Assembly (NCBI GenBank): GCA_905221605.1
Contig: CAJNDS010001546.1
Span: 70,001 to 134,000 of the forward strand
Direction: 5' to 3'
From: Symbiodinium natans
Lineage: Eukaryota > Sar > Dinophyceae > Suessiales > Symbiodiniaceae
DNA: 64,000 nt
The notes beneath the pieces are model-generated. The model was not told the origin of the DNA and ran no database searches. It was given only the letters and a program-made list of their open reading frames with translations. This document shows, piece by piece, positions 1 to 11,419 of this stretch. Positions within the stretch are counted from its first letter, which is position 1; every line of letters starts with the position of its first letter. The position numbers and the translations under genes were made by a program.

Positions 1-1140
1 GCCAAGAAATCAACTTAGGACATCAAGTGCTAATCGTCACTCAGACGCTTGTGGCTAAGCGCCACTCCGTGTGTTGAGATGGAGGACTTGGGGTCGGGTT
101 GATGTGAGTCCGCACTTGTGCTCGTTATTTTCGTTCCTGCTCTTTATGCGCAGCTTTCAAGAAGCTATTGTAGCGATCACATGCCACGTCGCATGCACGC
201 CTTCAAGGGTGTCAACCTTCGGCCCTTCGGCCAACGAGAAAATATTGCGAGTGTGTGTTGTCTGCTTGTTATATTCTTTTCGTGAAAGCAATTGTTGCCT
301 GTCGGCATGCGTATCATGACTGCGCCGCGATCTATATTGAAGGCCCAATCTACGGTGAGGTGTTTGCCCAATGCCTACATACCCCCTTTGTTCGGCTGAC
401 GTTGCAAGCAATCCAACGTGGTGTGGGAAGTATACTCATAAGTTCACAAGCTATGCATGCTCATATGATTGCACAGCTGGAACAGCCTTAAATTCATGTG
501 CGGGCTTGCTCATCCAGAACTGTGGAATCAAAAGAGCTGAATGCAGCGACGGTACAAAGTGAACCGTGGTACTACTTGCACTGCTAAAGTTTGTATTGCT
601 AGGCCCATGGTCATCATGGCCCTCCTGCCTGTTGTGCAATTTTCGGCTTGGGCGAAGCCAATGTACCCAGCATTGCGTGTTGGCGTATACTGGAACGTGG
701 ATTCTTATATTGACTAATTATGGATTTGTCTCTGAAACTAGTTGTTGGTAGAGGTCTGGCAACGATTATTCTATCAATCCAACACACTCGCCAACTGTAT
801 TTGGTGTTTTCGACCAAAGAGCAATCGTTCATTTATTTGGGCTATCAATTCTGTCCCATGGTGTTGGGTATTAACATTTGCAGTGAATCAAAGACGGTGT
901 CATAGTATTGTTGCCACGACTGTACATCCGTGAAGTTAGTGTTCTTTGTGGTTTGTTTCTGTGAGGCGACAACAGGTGAGTAGGAAGTGTTTTGCAATTC
1001 TCAGTGCAAATCTTAGGGCCTGTTTCCAGAATTCCGGGAACTAGAAAACATCATTCTCCCAAACCGTTCCAAACCGTTCCAAATCCAAACCGTTCCAAAC
1101 CGTTCCTGAGATCTGAATTAGCAGCTCGAGGTCTGTCGGC
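1..1140. other. spacer without recognisable exons
   Basis: The stretch has no convincing exon on either strand. The open frames are short and mutually overlapping. By eye it is less G/C-rich and has fewer telomere-like words than the rest of the window. It ends in the CCAAACCGTT repeat. Confidence 0.5.
1058..1108. repeat. CCAAACCGTT short tandem repeat
   Basis: About five imperfect copies of a 10-base unit CCAAACCGTT, one of them broken by an extra AAT. It lies outside any recognised exon. Confidence 0.85.
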
Positions 1141-1435
1141 GTGAACACGTTTGCGCACTATTACGCACGTCCAAGATCTCGGAAACAGTTCCCAAGACTA
1201 TGGAATTGGTTCCTGAGGGACGACACAAAGCCACAAAGTACACTAACCGTGAAGTCATCCTCTGCAGCGTCGAGTACGGGACCCAGCTGTTGTGAAATCA
1301 CATTCTTCAGTTCAGTTCTCATGTCTTATTATTGGTGTATTATTACAATGTGGATACCCGTGCTGCATCGTGCTAAATAAAAGCAAGCAATCTCATATGA
1401 GCCGTTTGATCCAAACCACAACCGTTTTACCACGC

Positions 1436-1728
1436 ACAAACACAAACACAAACACAAACACAAGCACACAAACACACAAACACACAAACACACAGACACA
1501 CAAACACACAGACACACAGACACACAGACACACACACACACACACACAAACACACAAACACGCAAACACGCAGACACACAAGCAGACAAGCACACAAACA
1601 CGCAAACACACAAACACGCAAACACACAAACACACAAGCACACAAACAAGCAAACGCAAAAAAAAAAAAAAAAAAAAAAACGCACAGATGCACAGACGCA
1701 TCAACGCACAAACGCACAAACGCACGCA
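1436..1728. repeat. ACACAAAC microsatellite with a poly-A run
   Basis: A CA-rich array of ACACAAAC and ACAC words is followed by an A run of 23 bases (1658-1680) and then GCACAGACGC-type words. The long Thr/His/Asn and Cys/Val frames crossing it come from the repeat and are not genes. Confidence 0.95.
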
Positions 1729-1739
1729 CACTCTGACTG

Positions 1740-2990
1740 TTTCAGCATCCTGAGCCATAAGCATGTGAGTCACGTTTTCAACAACACACAAACCCTACCA
1801 ATTTTGTCTACTGATTTTGCTGGCAACTCAATATCGTTGTGGACAATATTGCCTTTGATTGCTGCAACAACCACCACTGAAAGATGGACAACATCCATGT
1901 TTGCCTTGTGCCATATTACAACAACATGACCCTGCTAACCAGGACAAGACGATTTAAAGAATCATCATGTGAGAGCGTGACTGAAGAAGCCGAACAAAGG
2001 ACACATCAATACAGAAAAAAACGGTTTTTTTCCCGCAACGGTTGCTCTTCTGCCTCGATGCCATCCGTGTCAGGAATGCCAGGGCCTCGAAGATCAGGGT
2101 CTTGAAGCCTTTTGGGGCCTTGTGGTTCTGGGCCTTCTGGGGCGTTCTGGGGCCTCTGGGAGCTGGGACCTCGGAGCCTTGGGTCAAGCGCTTCGGGCTT
2201 GGCTTCAGGGATCGCTTTGGGGTCGCTTAAGAGCCAGGAAACGTGGAAAAAGCTTGGAGGCGGGGTGGTAGCAAGGGAAAAGGCCTTGGATCTTCGCTTG
2301 AGTCTGGGCCTTTTGGTGCAAAGGCTTGGGGCCTCGGGGGTTCGGGGCTTCGGCGGTTATAGGGCGGGGAATGTGGGCTTCGTTCAGCCTGGGATCTCTT
2401 CAGGGTGGCACCGGGAGCTGAGACTACATTTTCAGGCTTTTGCAAGGGTGTTATGACTGTTACGAACGGTGCAGGTGGTCGTGTAGACGCGTGTTTTTAT
2501 CGGAACTTGTACTCACAGAGGGTTTCATCGGAACTCGTACTCGCAGAGTTGCACCCGCGAGCTATGGGATCTGCGGTCGTCAGGAGTCAGGTGCCCTGTG
2601 GGAAAGAGCGCTAAATTTCTGCTCTGCCTTTCTTGGTGAAGCATGCAGTCCTGAATTCACAACCCCGAATAACGTTTGGACGAGGGGATGTCCACCGGTG
2701 AAAACTGATGAGGGATTCTTACAATCCCTAGGAGTTCGCTAAATCAGGTTGTGGACTCCAAATGCACTTTTAATCATCGGCGTGCATGTAATCGGGCAAA
2801 TGTGCAGCCGAACAAGCCTCACGGAGAGGCATTGCTTTAAGTACTTCATTAAGGCTTATGGCCTCTCGGGCCTCTACGTGGGCTTCGGGTTGCGGATGTC
2901 TTGCTCTGTTTCAACAGTATCTATACGGCCCTGATCCCTCTTTAGGCCCTCTTCACAGAAGGCCCTACGAGCCCTACGTACAACAAGAAA
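1740..2990. other. spacer with G-rich telomere-like words
   Basis: No exon could be supported. From about 2105 to 2400 the plus strand is a run of degenerate TTCTGGGGCC, CTTCGGG and CTTGGGG words, the same vocabulary seen inside the proven introns further right. Confidence 0.5.
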
Positions 2991-2992
2991 GC

Positions 2993-3084
2993 CTCGAGCT
3001 TCAACAGCTTCGGCTCCGGACACTGCACCACCAACTCGGTGGTGAGCTGCAGCGACAGGCCAGAGAGGATGTCCACGACCTCGA
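2993..3084 (-). CDS. exon-like block, unidentified gene
   Basis: The minus strand is open for about 30 codons reading EVVDILSGLSLQL and then TTELVVQCPEPKLLKLE. A telomere-like tract ending in AAG precedes it, and a GAG|GC donor closes it, as in the identified genes. I do not recognise the protein. Together with the block at 3331-3384 it probably belongs to one minus-strand gene. Confidence 0.45.
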
Positions 3085-3330
3085 CTTAGGGTTTTTAGGG
3101 CTTGGTCCAGCGGCTTGGTGTTCGGCGTAGGCTTTCACGGAAGGCTTGAGGGCAGCGGAGCACAAGAACCAGGGTTCAGAGGGCCGTTGTGAACTCCTTT
3201 TGGCACAGCAGACTTGGAGCTCATGAGCCCGAGGCACCCGAAAAGCTTCTCTCAAAAGAAAGGCAACACGATGGCGACTACGAACGCCACACAGGCTGCC
3301 AAAACACCCCCCAAATCGGCATGCCGGCGC

Positions 3331-3384
3331 CTGGCCCCGGGAGTAGGCCTCTGCCAGGATGCCGCCCAGCTCATTCACCACCTC
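3331..3384 (-). CDS. exon-like block, unidentified gene
   Basis: Eighteen codons reading EVVNELGGILAEAYSRGQ, entered after CGCAG|G and left at CAG|GCGCC, a GC donor. Both edges match the splice style of the identified genes. The family is unknown. Confidence 0.5.
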
Positions 3385-4439
3385 CTGCGACCGGGTCGCT
3401 TCTTTTTAGGGTACCCTTGGGTATCTCGGTATCTCGGACCCCTTTATGTCCTTGGCGGCTTGGGGCACTTGAGTTGAGAGCGGTCCGGGTGCGGTCATTA
3501 ACATAGCGCAGGATTGTCCTTACGACACTTACGACTTTTGGACTCCACGCACAAACAAATCTGATGTTCCTATCTTCAAATATGGTAACCTCATAATCTC
3601 TGCCTTCCCACAACCTCGCACATCCGACAAGAGCGACCTCTAAGCCTCGTCTGGGACGACGCACTTCACAGCTCTCAGGGTTTAGAGGCTGGTTCGATCT
3701 GCCTTGAAGCGCGCCACCAGCATGCGCCGCTCGCTGCCTCAGCCGCGAAGCGGCTAAGCGACAGTCAATATCCAGCGAGCTGGAGAGTCCTATTTTGCTG
3801 TTCCCTTTCGCTGTAAGGGGGGCTCAGGGAGGGGGCCACGAGGATCCCCGAAAGGGTTGCGATGGAGTCCGATAGAGGTGATCGGGCTGTCCAGAACAAG
3901 GGACTGTGGTGGGCGGCAACGGGGCCGGCAAGCGTCAGGTTCGTTTGAGCGCCGACTACGAAAAAGGGTCGCGGGGGTCGGCTCATCGGGTCCCTCTAAA
4001 AAATCTCATTCGATTTCCTTGGAGTGGAGGAATTACAGCCTTGAAGTGCCCATCACTAGCCCAGCCCGCATCATCGCTGGAGTACCCCAAGGACGATGTC
4101 TACAGCGCCGATCCGCTGATCGTTGGGAAAAGCATATCCCTCGAGATCGCTCGCTTTCGCTTGCTTGCACCAAGATAACTACAGCTTCCAGAAATGCGCA
4201 AAAAAACACACGAAATCCGGGGAAGCTTTCTGGTTGGCTTGGCACCTGCAAGAAACACAGCAGCCGATTCTTCATAGAAGTTGCGAGTCTAAGTGTTGTG
4301 CTCCAAAATTTGAATGCTTCTCTCCTCTGCCTTCTTCAGTATCTTTACCCAAACCCACAGCCCTAAATCCTTGAAAGTGAAACCCCTCCGCCCAGGCCCA
4401 CACCGAGCCCTGAAGTCTGAAGTCTTCACATGTCTTCAC

Positions 4440-4505
4440 CCTGTTTCTCAGGTTCGGGCGGGCGGCAAGGTCTGTGAGGCGTCGACAGAAGCTCTCGCGG
4501 AAGCC
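4440..4505 (-). CDS. exon-like block, unidentified gene
   Basis: Twenty-two codons containing GFRESFCRRLTDLAARPNL, with acceptor GTGCAG|G and donor AGG|GTGAAG. It is basic and probably helical. I do not recognise the family. Confidence 0.5.
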
Positions 4506-4844
4506 CTGCACTTTGGAAGCCAAACAAGTCTGGTTTCGTAGATTGGGGTTGCTGACAGATTCCGCCAGCAGGCTCCGAAGCTTAGGAGCTGGAAGCGTGT
4601 CACGCGAGCCTTTGCAACTCTGCCTGACCCCTCGAAACAAAGCAACGCAGCTCCCGAAAAGGCGCCCACGCTGCAGGAACCAAAGCCCCAAAAAAACAAC
4701 TCCCAATAAGCCAAACCATGCGAAAACTCATGATGCCTCCCAATCCTCGGGCTGGAGGAGACTTATGTAAGGGGAAAACACACCAGGATGGCCGAAGAGC
4801 AGGATGGCCGGAGAACTTCGACGAAGACTCGGGATACCAACGGG

Positions 4845-5096
4845 CCGAGACGAAGTTCGACGAAGGCCGGGGGGCCGGCCGAAGGTTCGACGAAGGCCGG
4901 GAGGTTCGACGAAGGGGGAGGGGGTTCGACGAAGGCCGATACAAAAGGCCAAGACAAAGCCCGAAAAAAAACGCGAGGGTTCGACGACGGCTAAATGAAG
5001 GCCGGAGGTTCGACGAAGGCCACAAGGGCCGGGAGGGGGGTTCGACGAAGGCCAAGGGTTTCGACGAAGGCTAGGGGGGTTCGACGGCCTTTGCCG
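4845..5096. repeat. TTCGACGAAGGCC minisatellite
   Basis: Roughly a dozen imperfect copies of GGTTCGACGAAGGCCGGG and variants. The open frames across it (Arg/Gly/Glu on plus, Pro/Ser on minus) are repeat translations and were left out. Confidence 0.9.
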
Positions 5097-5148
5097 AAGG
5101 CTGTGTGCCATCCGCCCCCATACGCCGTCCTGATCGGTTTGCCCCTGA

Positions 5149-5262
5149 TTATGAACTGTTGTTCAGCATGTTGAGGGATACCTCTAAGATACCCTTCAAC
5201 AGGTGCTTTAGAGGCTCTGAGACCTCCGCTGTCGCGGCCTCGATGCTTCGCATCATGCTTCC
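5149..5262 (-). CDS. exon-like block, unidentified gene
   Basis: The frame reads MMRSIEAATAEVSEPLK followed by HLLKGILEVSLNMLNNSS and a stop. A helical, hydrophobic-patterned stretch follows an AG|G acceptor-like site. It may be the last exon of a minus-strand gene or end earlier at GAG|GTCTCA. Confidence 0.35.
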   Translation of the reverse strand, partial: GSMMRSIEAATAEVSEPLKHLLKGILEVSLNMLNNSS

Positions 5263-8024
5263 TGTCCGTTCCCGCTGGCCTTGCTGCTCAAGGTTGAGGG
5301 CTGATAGGGGGGGTAGGGTTGTTTCGAGCGCTGCAGGGCTCGGCTTACCTTCAGGTCGGGACACTGAGGGCCAGTCCCAAGATCTCCCTCGGAAGAGGGC
5401 TCTGATGGTTGCACTTGACAGCGACTTGACAGCAATGATTCCACGATTCTTTGTATTCTTTCCTGCTCCATCTTAGAATCTTACTCTCGTCCCTGCATTT
5501 CTCCATCAGGTCTGGGAGCCTGAAGCCATCATCTCTCACATGCTCGATTTCTTCCGCCCTTTAAGGCATTGGCGCGCGGAGGCGGCGAAGCGACGGGTGA
5601 CTTCCTCTGCAGTTTGATCTTACTGTTGTTTTTAGAACTTTGTGGCACTCCAAACCTGCACCTCGAAAACTGTCTCTGGGGTCTTGGAGCCTGGAGCAGG
5701 AGCTCTCACTGGGTGCCCGCGCACGGAAGGTGCGAACCGCTCCAACCACGGCATCCTCCAAGTGAAACGAAGTTGAGTGGGATTGTAGGCGCCACTTTAG
5801 CATATGGTTTCTTTTTGCACCTCTTAAGCCCTGACCTGGCAAGGTGACATAGGTTAAGGGCCTCACAAGCTACACGCGCCCTTTCAGTGGGTGAAGGTGC
5901 CGGTGCCCACGACTTGGAGCCTCCTCCACGTGGCATGCTGCTTTGCCCATCAGGGTGAGTCCTGCAATAAGGTGCGCTGTGCAGAGCTTAGCAAGGCTTA
6001 GGATGTGGCATTTGGGGATCCGGCGCCTGATGTTTCAAATTCCAAAAACACGGAGGGTGACTCATGTTGAGGGGTTGCAATCTGATGCTTGTTGGAACAA
6101 AGGCGTTGGTAAGAGCCCTCAAATTACTGAAGCCCTGCGGAGATCTGGGTTGGCGAGCGTTGCTGTCCTGATGACACATGGAGGGTGGGCTCCCATGGAA
6201 ACTTGTGTTTCGTCAACCTTCGGAAGGTTCCCCGTGGGTTGTTTCAGTAGGAAATGTAGGAAGGGATGCTCTTTCATCGGAGAAATCAGTATCTACAAAG
6301 CGAAGGCCTGGAAGCCGATTGCACGGGCTTTGGAACTGGGCTGGGATCTTCCGCTTGACCCGAGATCTTGGGGCGATGCCCGGAAAGCCTGTCCCCCAAC
6401 CCCGTTCAGGCGCTCCCTGAGGAAAACAGCGCATCCGGCATCCCTGATACCAACAACATACAGCAAACAAAGACGTAAACATTGCAGGAAGTCTAGTCTA
6501 GGCTTTTGCTATAGTCTTGTATCGTGTTCTATAGTGTTCTATACGGTCTCCTATGCCTTCTTCTCACTTCAGGATACGAGGAGCCGCAGCCCTAGTTAGT
6601 GCCAATGCCTTCAAGTTCATCAAAGGCCAGGAGCATTGATGCACCGAGGCCCGACCTCGCAATCACAAACCGAGCGAACGAACATCAACAAGGCACGCGT
6701 CCCTCGGGGTGCCGAGAGTTCGAACACTGGACACAGAACGACACCTGTCTGTTCAGAAACTTGCCAAAGAATGCTTCGCAACAGATCAATGCTTGGCCAT
6801 CGCAAGAGTATGGTGCATACTCGGACCTTTGACCTGCAGCATCAAAGGTTTGGCGAACCTTGCCAACATCTCTGCAGTATCAAGCTGCAAAGTTATGTGT
6901 CGAGGGCTTCAAGCTTCGGATGTGGGTAAGAGCGCGCGAATGCTTCAAGAATAGTGGGACATGGCCCGGGCGGCCTGAAGTTTGTCGTGGGCTCCAGATC
7001 ACACCTCTATACTTCAACCGAGCCCTACACTCCTAGAAAGTGCCGTGTACGAATACATTCTGAACGAACATGAGCCGGCTTCCCCACATGTTAGAAGCCC
7101 ATCAAGCCCTTTCAACCCTAAGCCCTGAAACCTTATAAACTACTACAAACCCCTTGTAAGTTCTCCCATATCATTGAAAGGTACAGAAAACCATGGTGTC
7201 GACGCACACCAGCTCTTGGCCCCAAGCTCTGAAGTGAGGAGCGTCGAGACCGTCTGAAACCTTGTCTCAAGTTGGAGAGTCTCAAGATAAGGCGGGTGAT
7301 CAAAAGGAGGATGTCAGTTCTTGAGGGCGGCCTCAGGGAGTTTGGGGTGGAGGTGGAGGTTTAGGTTGATTGAGGGTGCCAGGGCTGCTAGGGCTGCTGG
7401 GGGCAACAAGTCGGCCAGGGAGGGGGCTTAAGGTGCACAGTGGGACATTCAGGTTCAGGCGATTGAAGTTCAGAGTTCAGACGGGAACCATTCAAAAGGC
7501 CCCCCAAGCTAAACTGACCCGCTGTGGCCCGGGCACAAGTTCTGCAGCCTTTCGCCCTCGCAAGGGCCGCTCCCCACTCTCCTAAGCTTCAGTGTTCAAA
7601 CCGGGTGAGAGAAGGAATGGTAAGGCAAGGATGAAGGGGCGTCGTGTCCAGTGTGGACGAAGCGGGGGCTTCCAAAGTGCTGCAGCTTGGTCTTTCTTAG
7701 GGGAGTGAGTACACACGAGGTCTTTCGGTTCTCTCGGGTTGGGCTCAAGCTGGTTCAGTCTATCTCGGCGCAGGCTCTTTTGCCTCTATCCGGGCGGCTT
7801 TTGATGGTTGTGGCTGAGCTCTGACCCACTGTAAACTCTTGTGTAGTTCACAGATCCTCTGCATCCTGTGGGGCCCCAAAACCCCTCAACTCCGGGGACA
7901 AGAAGTCTCCTCGAGGCGGCCGCAGGCGGCCATCCGCATCCTGCAGCACAACGCCCCGGGCACCTTTCCCTTAACTTCCGCCATTCCACTCCAGCAAAGC
8001 CCACAGGCCTTTATCAATATGCAT

Positions 8025-8094
8025 ATACATATATATATATATGTATGCATACATACATATATATATATATATATAGAATATCGTGTATGTATAT

Positions 8095-8147
<53 letters not shown>
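8025..8147. repeat. TA-rich microsatellite followed by (GAT)n
   Basis: An alternating TA/TACA tract (about 8025-8078) is followed by about 17 GAT repeats (8097-8147). Poly-Asp and poly-Ile frames over it are artefacts. Confidence 0.95.
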
Positions 8148-8466
8148 CTTGAATGGATAACTAAGTGTAAACAAACAAGCGAATACAGATATCTATATAC
8201 ATTTCGTTGTGTATCATGAATGCTTGTCTCAAAGAAGGCATCGGGTCGAGAGGATGTTGGATAACCGTATATAAGGGCTCTGGCTAAGCCCGACATCCTG
8301 AAAACTATAAGTCGTATACGTAGCACTGTAGCTGTTTGGTTTTTGGTTCGGTCAGGCTGGGATTCGCAACCAGGCTCCCAGGAAGAAAAGTCCGAGCATG
8401 CGCAACTCAAGGACCCTCCTCACCCAAAAGCCTTCAAAGCCGCCCCCCACTCCCCCAAGCCACCCG

Positions 8467-8508
8467 GGCCCCCCCCCCCCCCCCCCCCGGGCCCCCCCCC
8501 CCCCCCCC
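8467..8508. repeat. poly-C runs
   Basis: Two C runs of about 20 and 17 bases are separated by GGG. The Pro-rich and Gly-rich open frames here are composition artefacts. Confidence 0.95.
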
Positions 8509-8527
8509 GGCCAGGCGGTGCAAAGGC

Positions 8528-8680
8528 CCAGGATGGCTTTGAGAAGCCGCTGCGCCTCCTCCAGCGCCTGTTGAGCTTGCAAGGTGCGCGTTAACGGGGC
8601 ACATGCTCTGAAGACTTCCGAACAACACGAGGCGGGTGCCATCTGATCCATCGGTGGCACCCGCTCCAGCTCGACCTGCA
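8528..8680 (-). CDS. exon-like blocks, unidentified gene
   Basis: The minus strand reads VELERVPPMDQMAPAS (about 8627-8680, after CTGCAG|G) and then TLQAQQALEEAQRLLKAILG (about 8528-8590). The second part is strongly helical, coiled-coil-like. Edges are approximate. They may be two exons or one. Confidence 0.45.
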
Positions 8681-8689
8681 TCGAGCCCC

Positions 8690-10050
8690 TTAAAGGGTTC
8701 CAAAGGCCCCTAAATCCTGGCAAACCCCACCAGCAGTGACTGTGACCTTCAGGGCAAATAATGCCGGATCTTATCGCCTCAAAGCTGTCTTTTGGGAACA
8801 CGAGTTGTCTTAAATGCCGGTCAGGCGTCTACAGGGAAACTTATGCCCGAAGTGTCTCGTTGGCTCGGTAGTGTTGCAGCCGGATAGGGAATGAGCTCTG
8901 TCGGTTTGTGTATACATTGTGTATACATGCAGCACGCGGGCAATCTGGACTGCAAGGTAAAGACATACGCCCGGACCTTCTAAAGTGCTTGAGGTTCGAT
9001 GTTTGATGCTTCCAGCTTCCGGGACCCCCCAACGGCTAAAAAGAACGCTTAAATTCTTTGACTCCCCTCAAGAAGGCAGGCGTGACCACAGCTGAACTCG
9101 CTGACGACAGTAGCTCGAAGAGCGCGTCCTGTCGTGGAGCTCAAGGGTGTGCAACTTGCTGGGGGATCTATATGGCCGGATGTCAGCATGTTAGGCGCTC
9201 AAAGCCAGACATTTAGGGCCCTGGGACGCTCCCTTTAAACCCCGAAGCCTGAGAAAAGCAAACCCTAACCCAAAAGACTCAACGTTTAACCGTTTAACAT
9301 CGCTTAACCCTGATTCAGGTTCACCCTAAACCCTAAACCCCTAAACCCCTAAACCCCTAAACCCCTAAACCCCTAAACCCTAAACCCTAAACCCAACAGA
9401 CTCAACGCCTCGTCCGTGTAGAAGTCAGCATGGACTGCCAGGGCTCTGAGCTGGGCCTCTCTCAAGGGCTCAAAGGGGTTCAGAGGAGCGTAGACATGTT
9501 TAGACTCGCAAAGGAACGTTTTGAGAAAAATGCTCCCTGGTACGCCACTAAATCCTAAGCTGAAACTTCCCTAACTTTCTACAGCCCCTATGCGGCTCGA
9601 CTCATACCATACAGCCACACCGTCCCTGGAAGACCGAAAACTCCTGTATGAGCTGTCCGTATGATAGGCACGATATGCCACTCAAAAGCGACGACCGTTC
9701 TGCACTTCACGCGAGCAGAGCGCGGGCACGGCACAGTGGCACTGCGCCGGGAGCGCGACTTCGACCACGGAATCAAGGAGGGCGATTTGCCACATCGGGC
9801 GATGCCAAAACCTCGTCTTCTACTATGAACACCACAAATGCGGAAATCTGCGGACAGGCACCTAGACGGGAGCACGAAGTTGAACAAAAACGAGTGTCGC
9901 TCCTAGGAGTCCGCACGTCCCCCAAGCGCGCCATTGAACCTGACTGAACCTGACCGTGCTCCGAACATTGGAAGGTCTTGGGCATATTGAAAGTGGTCTC
10001 GGAAGCCTTCTCTGCCCATCCCTAAGAGATCCAAAACTTGATATTGTCAG
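8690..10050. other. spacer with interstitial telomere repeat
   Basis: No exon is supported except weak frames near 9650-9940. The notable feature is the CCCTAAA-type array at 9322-9396. Confidence 0.45.
9322..9396. repeat. interstitial telomere-like array (CCCTAAA/CCCCTAAA)
   Basis: About nine clean copies of CCCTAAA or CCCCTAAA lie in tandem, flanked by more degenerate AACCCTGA/AACCCTAA words. TTTAGGG is the plant-type telomere unit also reported from dinoflagellates. The window runs on both sides, so this is internal and not a chromosome end. Confidence 0.9.
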
Positions 10051-10055
10051 TCACA

Positions 10056-10093
10056 CCCCTGCCGGCCTCGCCATTCACGAACTTGCGCAGCTC
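10056..10093 (-). CDS. exon-like block, unidentified gene
   Basis: The minus frame reads ELRKFVNGEAGRG after GCGCAG|G. A second short block at about 10441-10478 reads AVAQDEELLDTW. Both look like small exons of one gene, but I cannot name it. Confidence 0.4.
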
Positions 10094-10669
10094 CTGCGCT
10101 GCGACACGCCACATAAAGTGGGGAATGGGGCTAATTGCTTCCCTAGGAGCCTCATCACAACCTATGGCGGTTTAGGGTCGAGGGGCAAAGGGTGACAAGA
10201 TTGATCCACCCCAGAACCACTAAGCCTCAGAACGAAACCTCATCTTCTTTCTCGAACTATACGCCTTCAATACGCACCTTTGTATTGCCAAGAGACGCTG
10301 ACATTATCTCAGCGTAGGCAAAGGAGACAAGGCTCAACAAGCCCCGACAAAGCTCGCCCCACCTTCAACCTGCAATGTGTTGGATGGCTGTTCCCCCTCA
10401 GGCCTCTCAAATCCTAGGCAGAAAGGAACTCTCACATCTCCCAGGTATCCAGCAGCTCCTCGTCTTGTGCTACTGCCTGGGTTTGCGGATATAGGCATCT
10501 TGCATGTAATGGAGCGTCGTGGAATTTAGGAGTTCAGAGATCTGGGGTCCAGGTGTCAGTTTCAGGGCGGGTGCCGGTTGGGGACTTCGGGGATACACCA
10601 GATTCATGTGTCCATGTTGTGTAGAGACCCGGGGAAGTGGGTCCCGGTTTCGTACCCCCTTGATGCCGA

Positions 10670-10975
10670 AATTTGAAACTTAAATTCGGCACTTAAATTC
10701 GGCGCATGCCTGCTGAAGAAGATCGTCTTTGGGATCGAATGTCGCCTTCAAGGCCGAATTTCGTCTTCGAGAAGTGGACTTGTGTTTTACAAACAGTCAC
10801 AGTCTGGACAATTCCGATCTCGTGTTCAAGGCGGAAACTCTCTTTGGGGCTGCATTTCGTCTTCGGGCCGATCTTCGTTTTTCAGTGATCTATGATGCCG
10901 AAGTTCGTCTTCGTCTGAGCTTCGTCTTCGGTGCCGCATTTCGTCTTCCAGCTTCGTCTTCTCGCACAGTTTGAG
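10670..10975. repeat. degenerate CATTTCGTCTTCGG repeat
   Basis: Words of the type GCCGAATTTCGTCTTCGAG recur about ten times with irregular spacing. Open frames here are low-complexity Ser/Phe/Arg sequence. Confidence 0.6.
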
Positions 10976-11026
10976 CTTCAGATCCTTGCAAACAATTCGT
11001 CATCATCTTCTTCGCAATTTGAGCTT

Positions 11027-11050
11027 GGGGGGGGGGGGGGGGGGGGGGGG
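11027..11050. repeat. poly-G run
   Basis: An uninterrupted G run of 24 bases; a second shorter run lies near 11169. Confidence 0.95.
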
Positions 11051-11343
11051 CGAAACCGGGACCCTGTGTCCGACTGCTCGTCAGTTCGGGCAGGAAAGCA
11101 GAGAAGAATGATGTAACCCAGAATTTAACTGATAAACCAAACTAGTTCTTGTCTTTCGTGTGGGTGGCGAGGGGGGGGGGGTCCAACAGTACGCGAGCTT
11201 AAGGCTGCTGCCGCCGCCGCCGCTGCGGCTTGTCGAACACGCATACCAGGCTCCTCGGCCGCAGCCTCCGCAGAGCGTCGGCGTCGGCTCTTGCGTAGGC
11301 TTTGAGGGCTACAGCAGGTTCTCAGGGCCTTTCAGGCTTTGCC

Positions 11344-11398
11344 TCTTCGACAATCCTCTGACCTTGCGGATCACTGACCAAGGTGGTCAGCGTTGATG
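11344..11398 (-). CDS. exon-like block, unidentified gene
   Basis: The minus frame reads TTLVSDPQGQRIVEEA and then meets a GAG|GC donor-like site. It is short but has codon use and splice context like the identified genes. Confidence 0.4.
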
Positions 11399-11419
11399 GC
11401 TCTGCTCGCAGACAAGCCA

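Larger units (their letters stand above)
5440..8520. other. long stretch with no secure exons
   Basis: The plus frame 5943-6599 (218 codons) is among the longest in the window and includes AWKPIARALELGWDL, but it has no domain I recognise and may be chance. The rest mixes telomere-like words in both orientations (C-rich about 7080-7160, G-rich about 7320-7440), AT repeats and a GAT array. Confidence 0.4.

Noticed and set aside
1393-1791. Cys/Val-rich and Thr/His-rich open frames
   Set aside because: They are direct translations of CA-type microsatellites, as are those at 14.9, 28.9 and 31.7 kb.
4600-5111. Pro/Ser/Arg-rich frames on both strands as a structural protein
   Set aside because: They are translations of the TTCGACGAAGGCC minisatellite in several frames.
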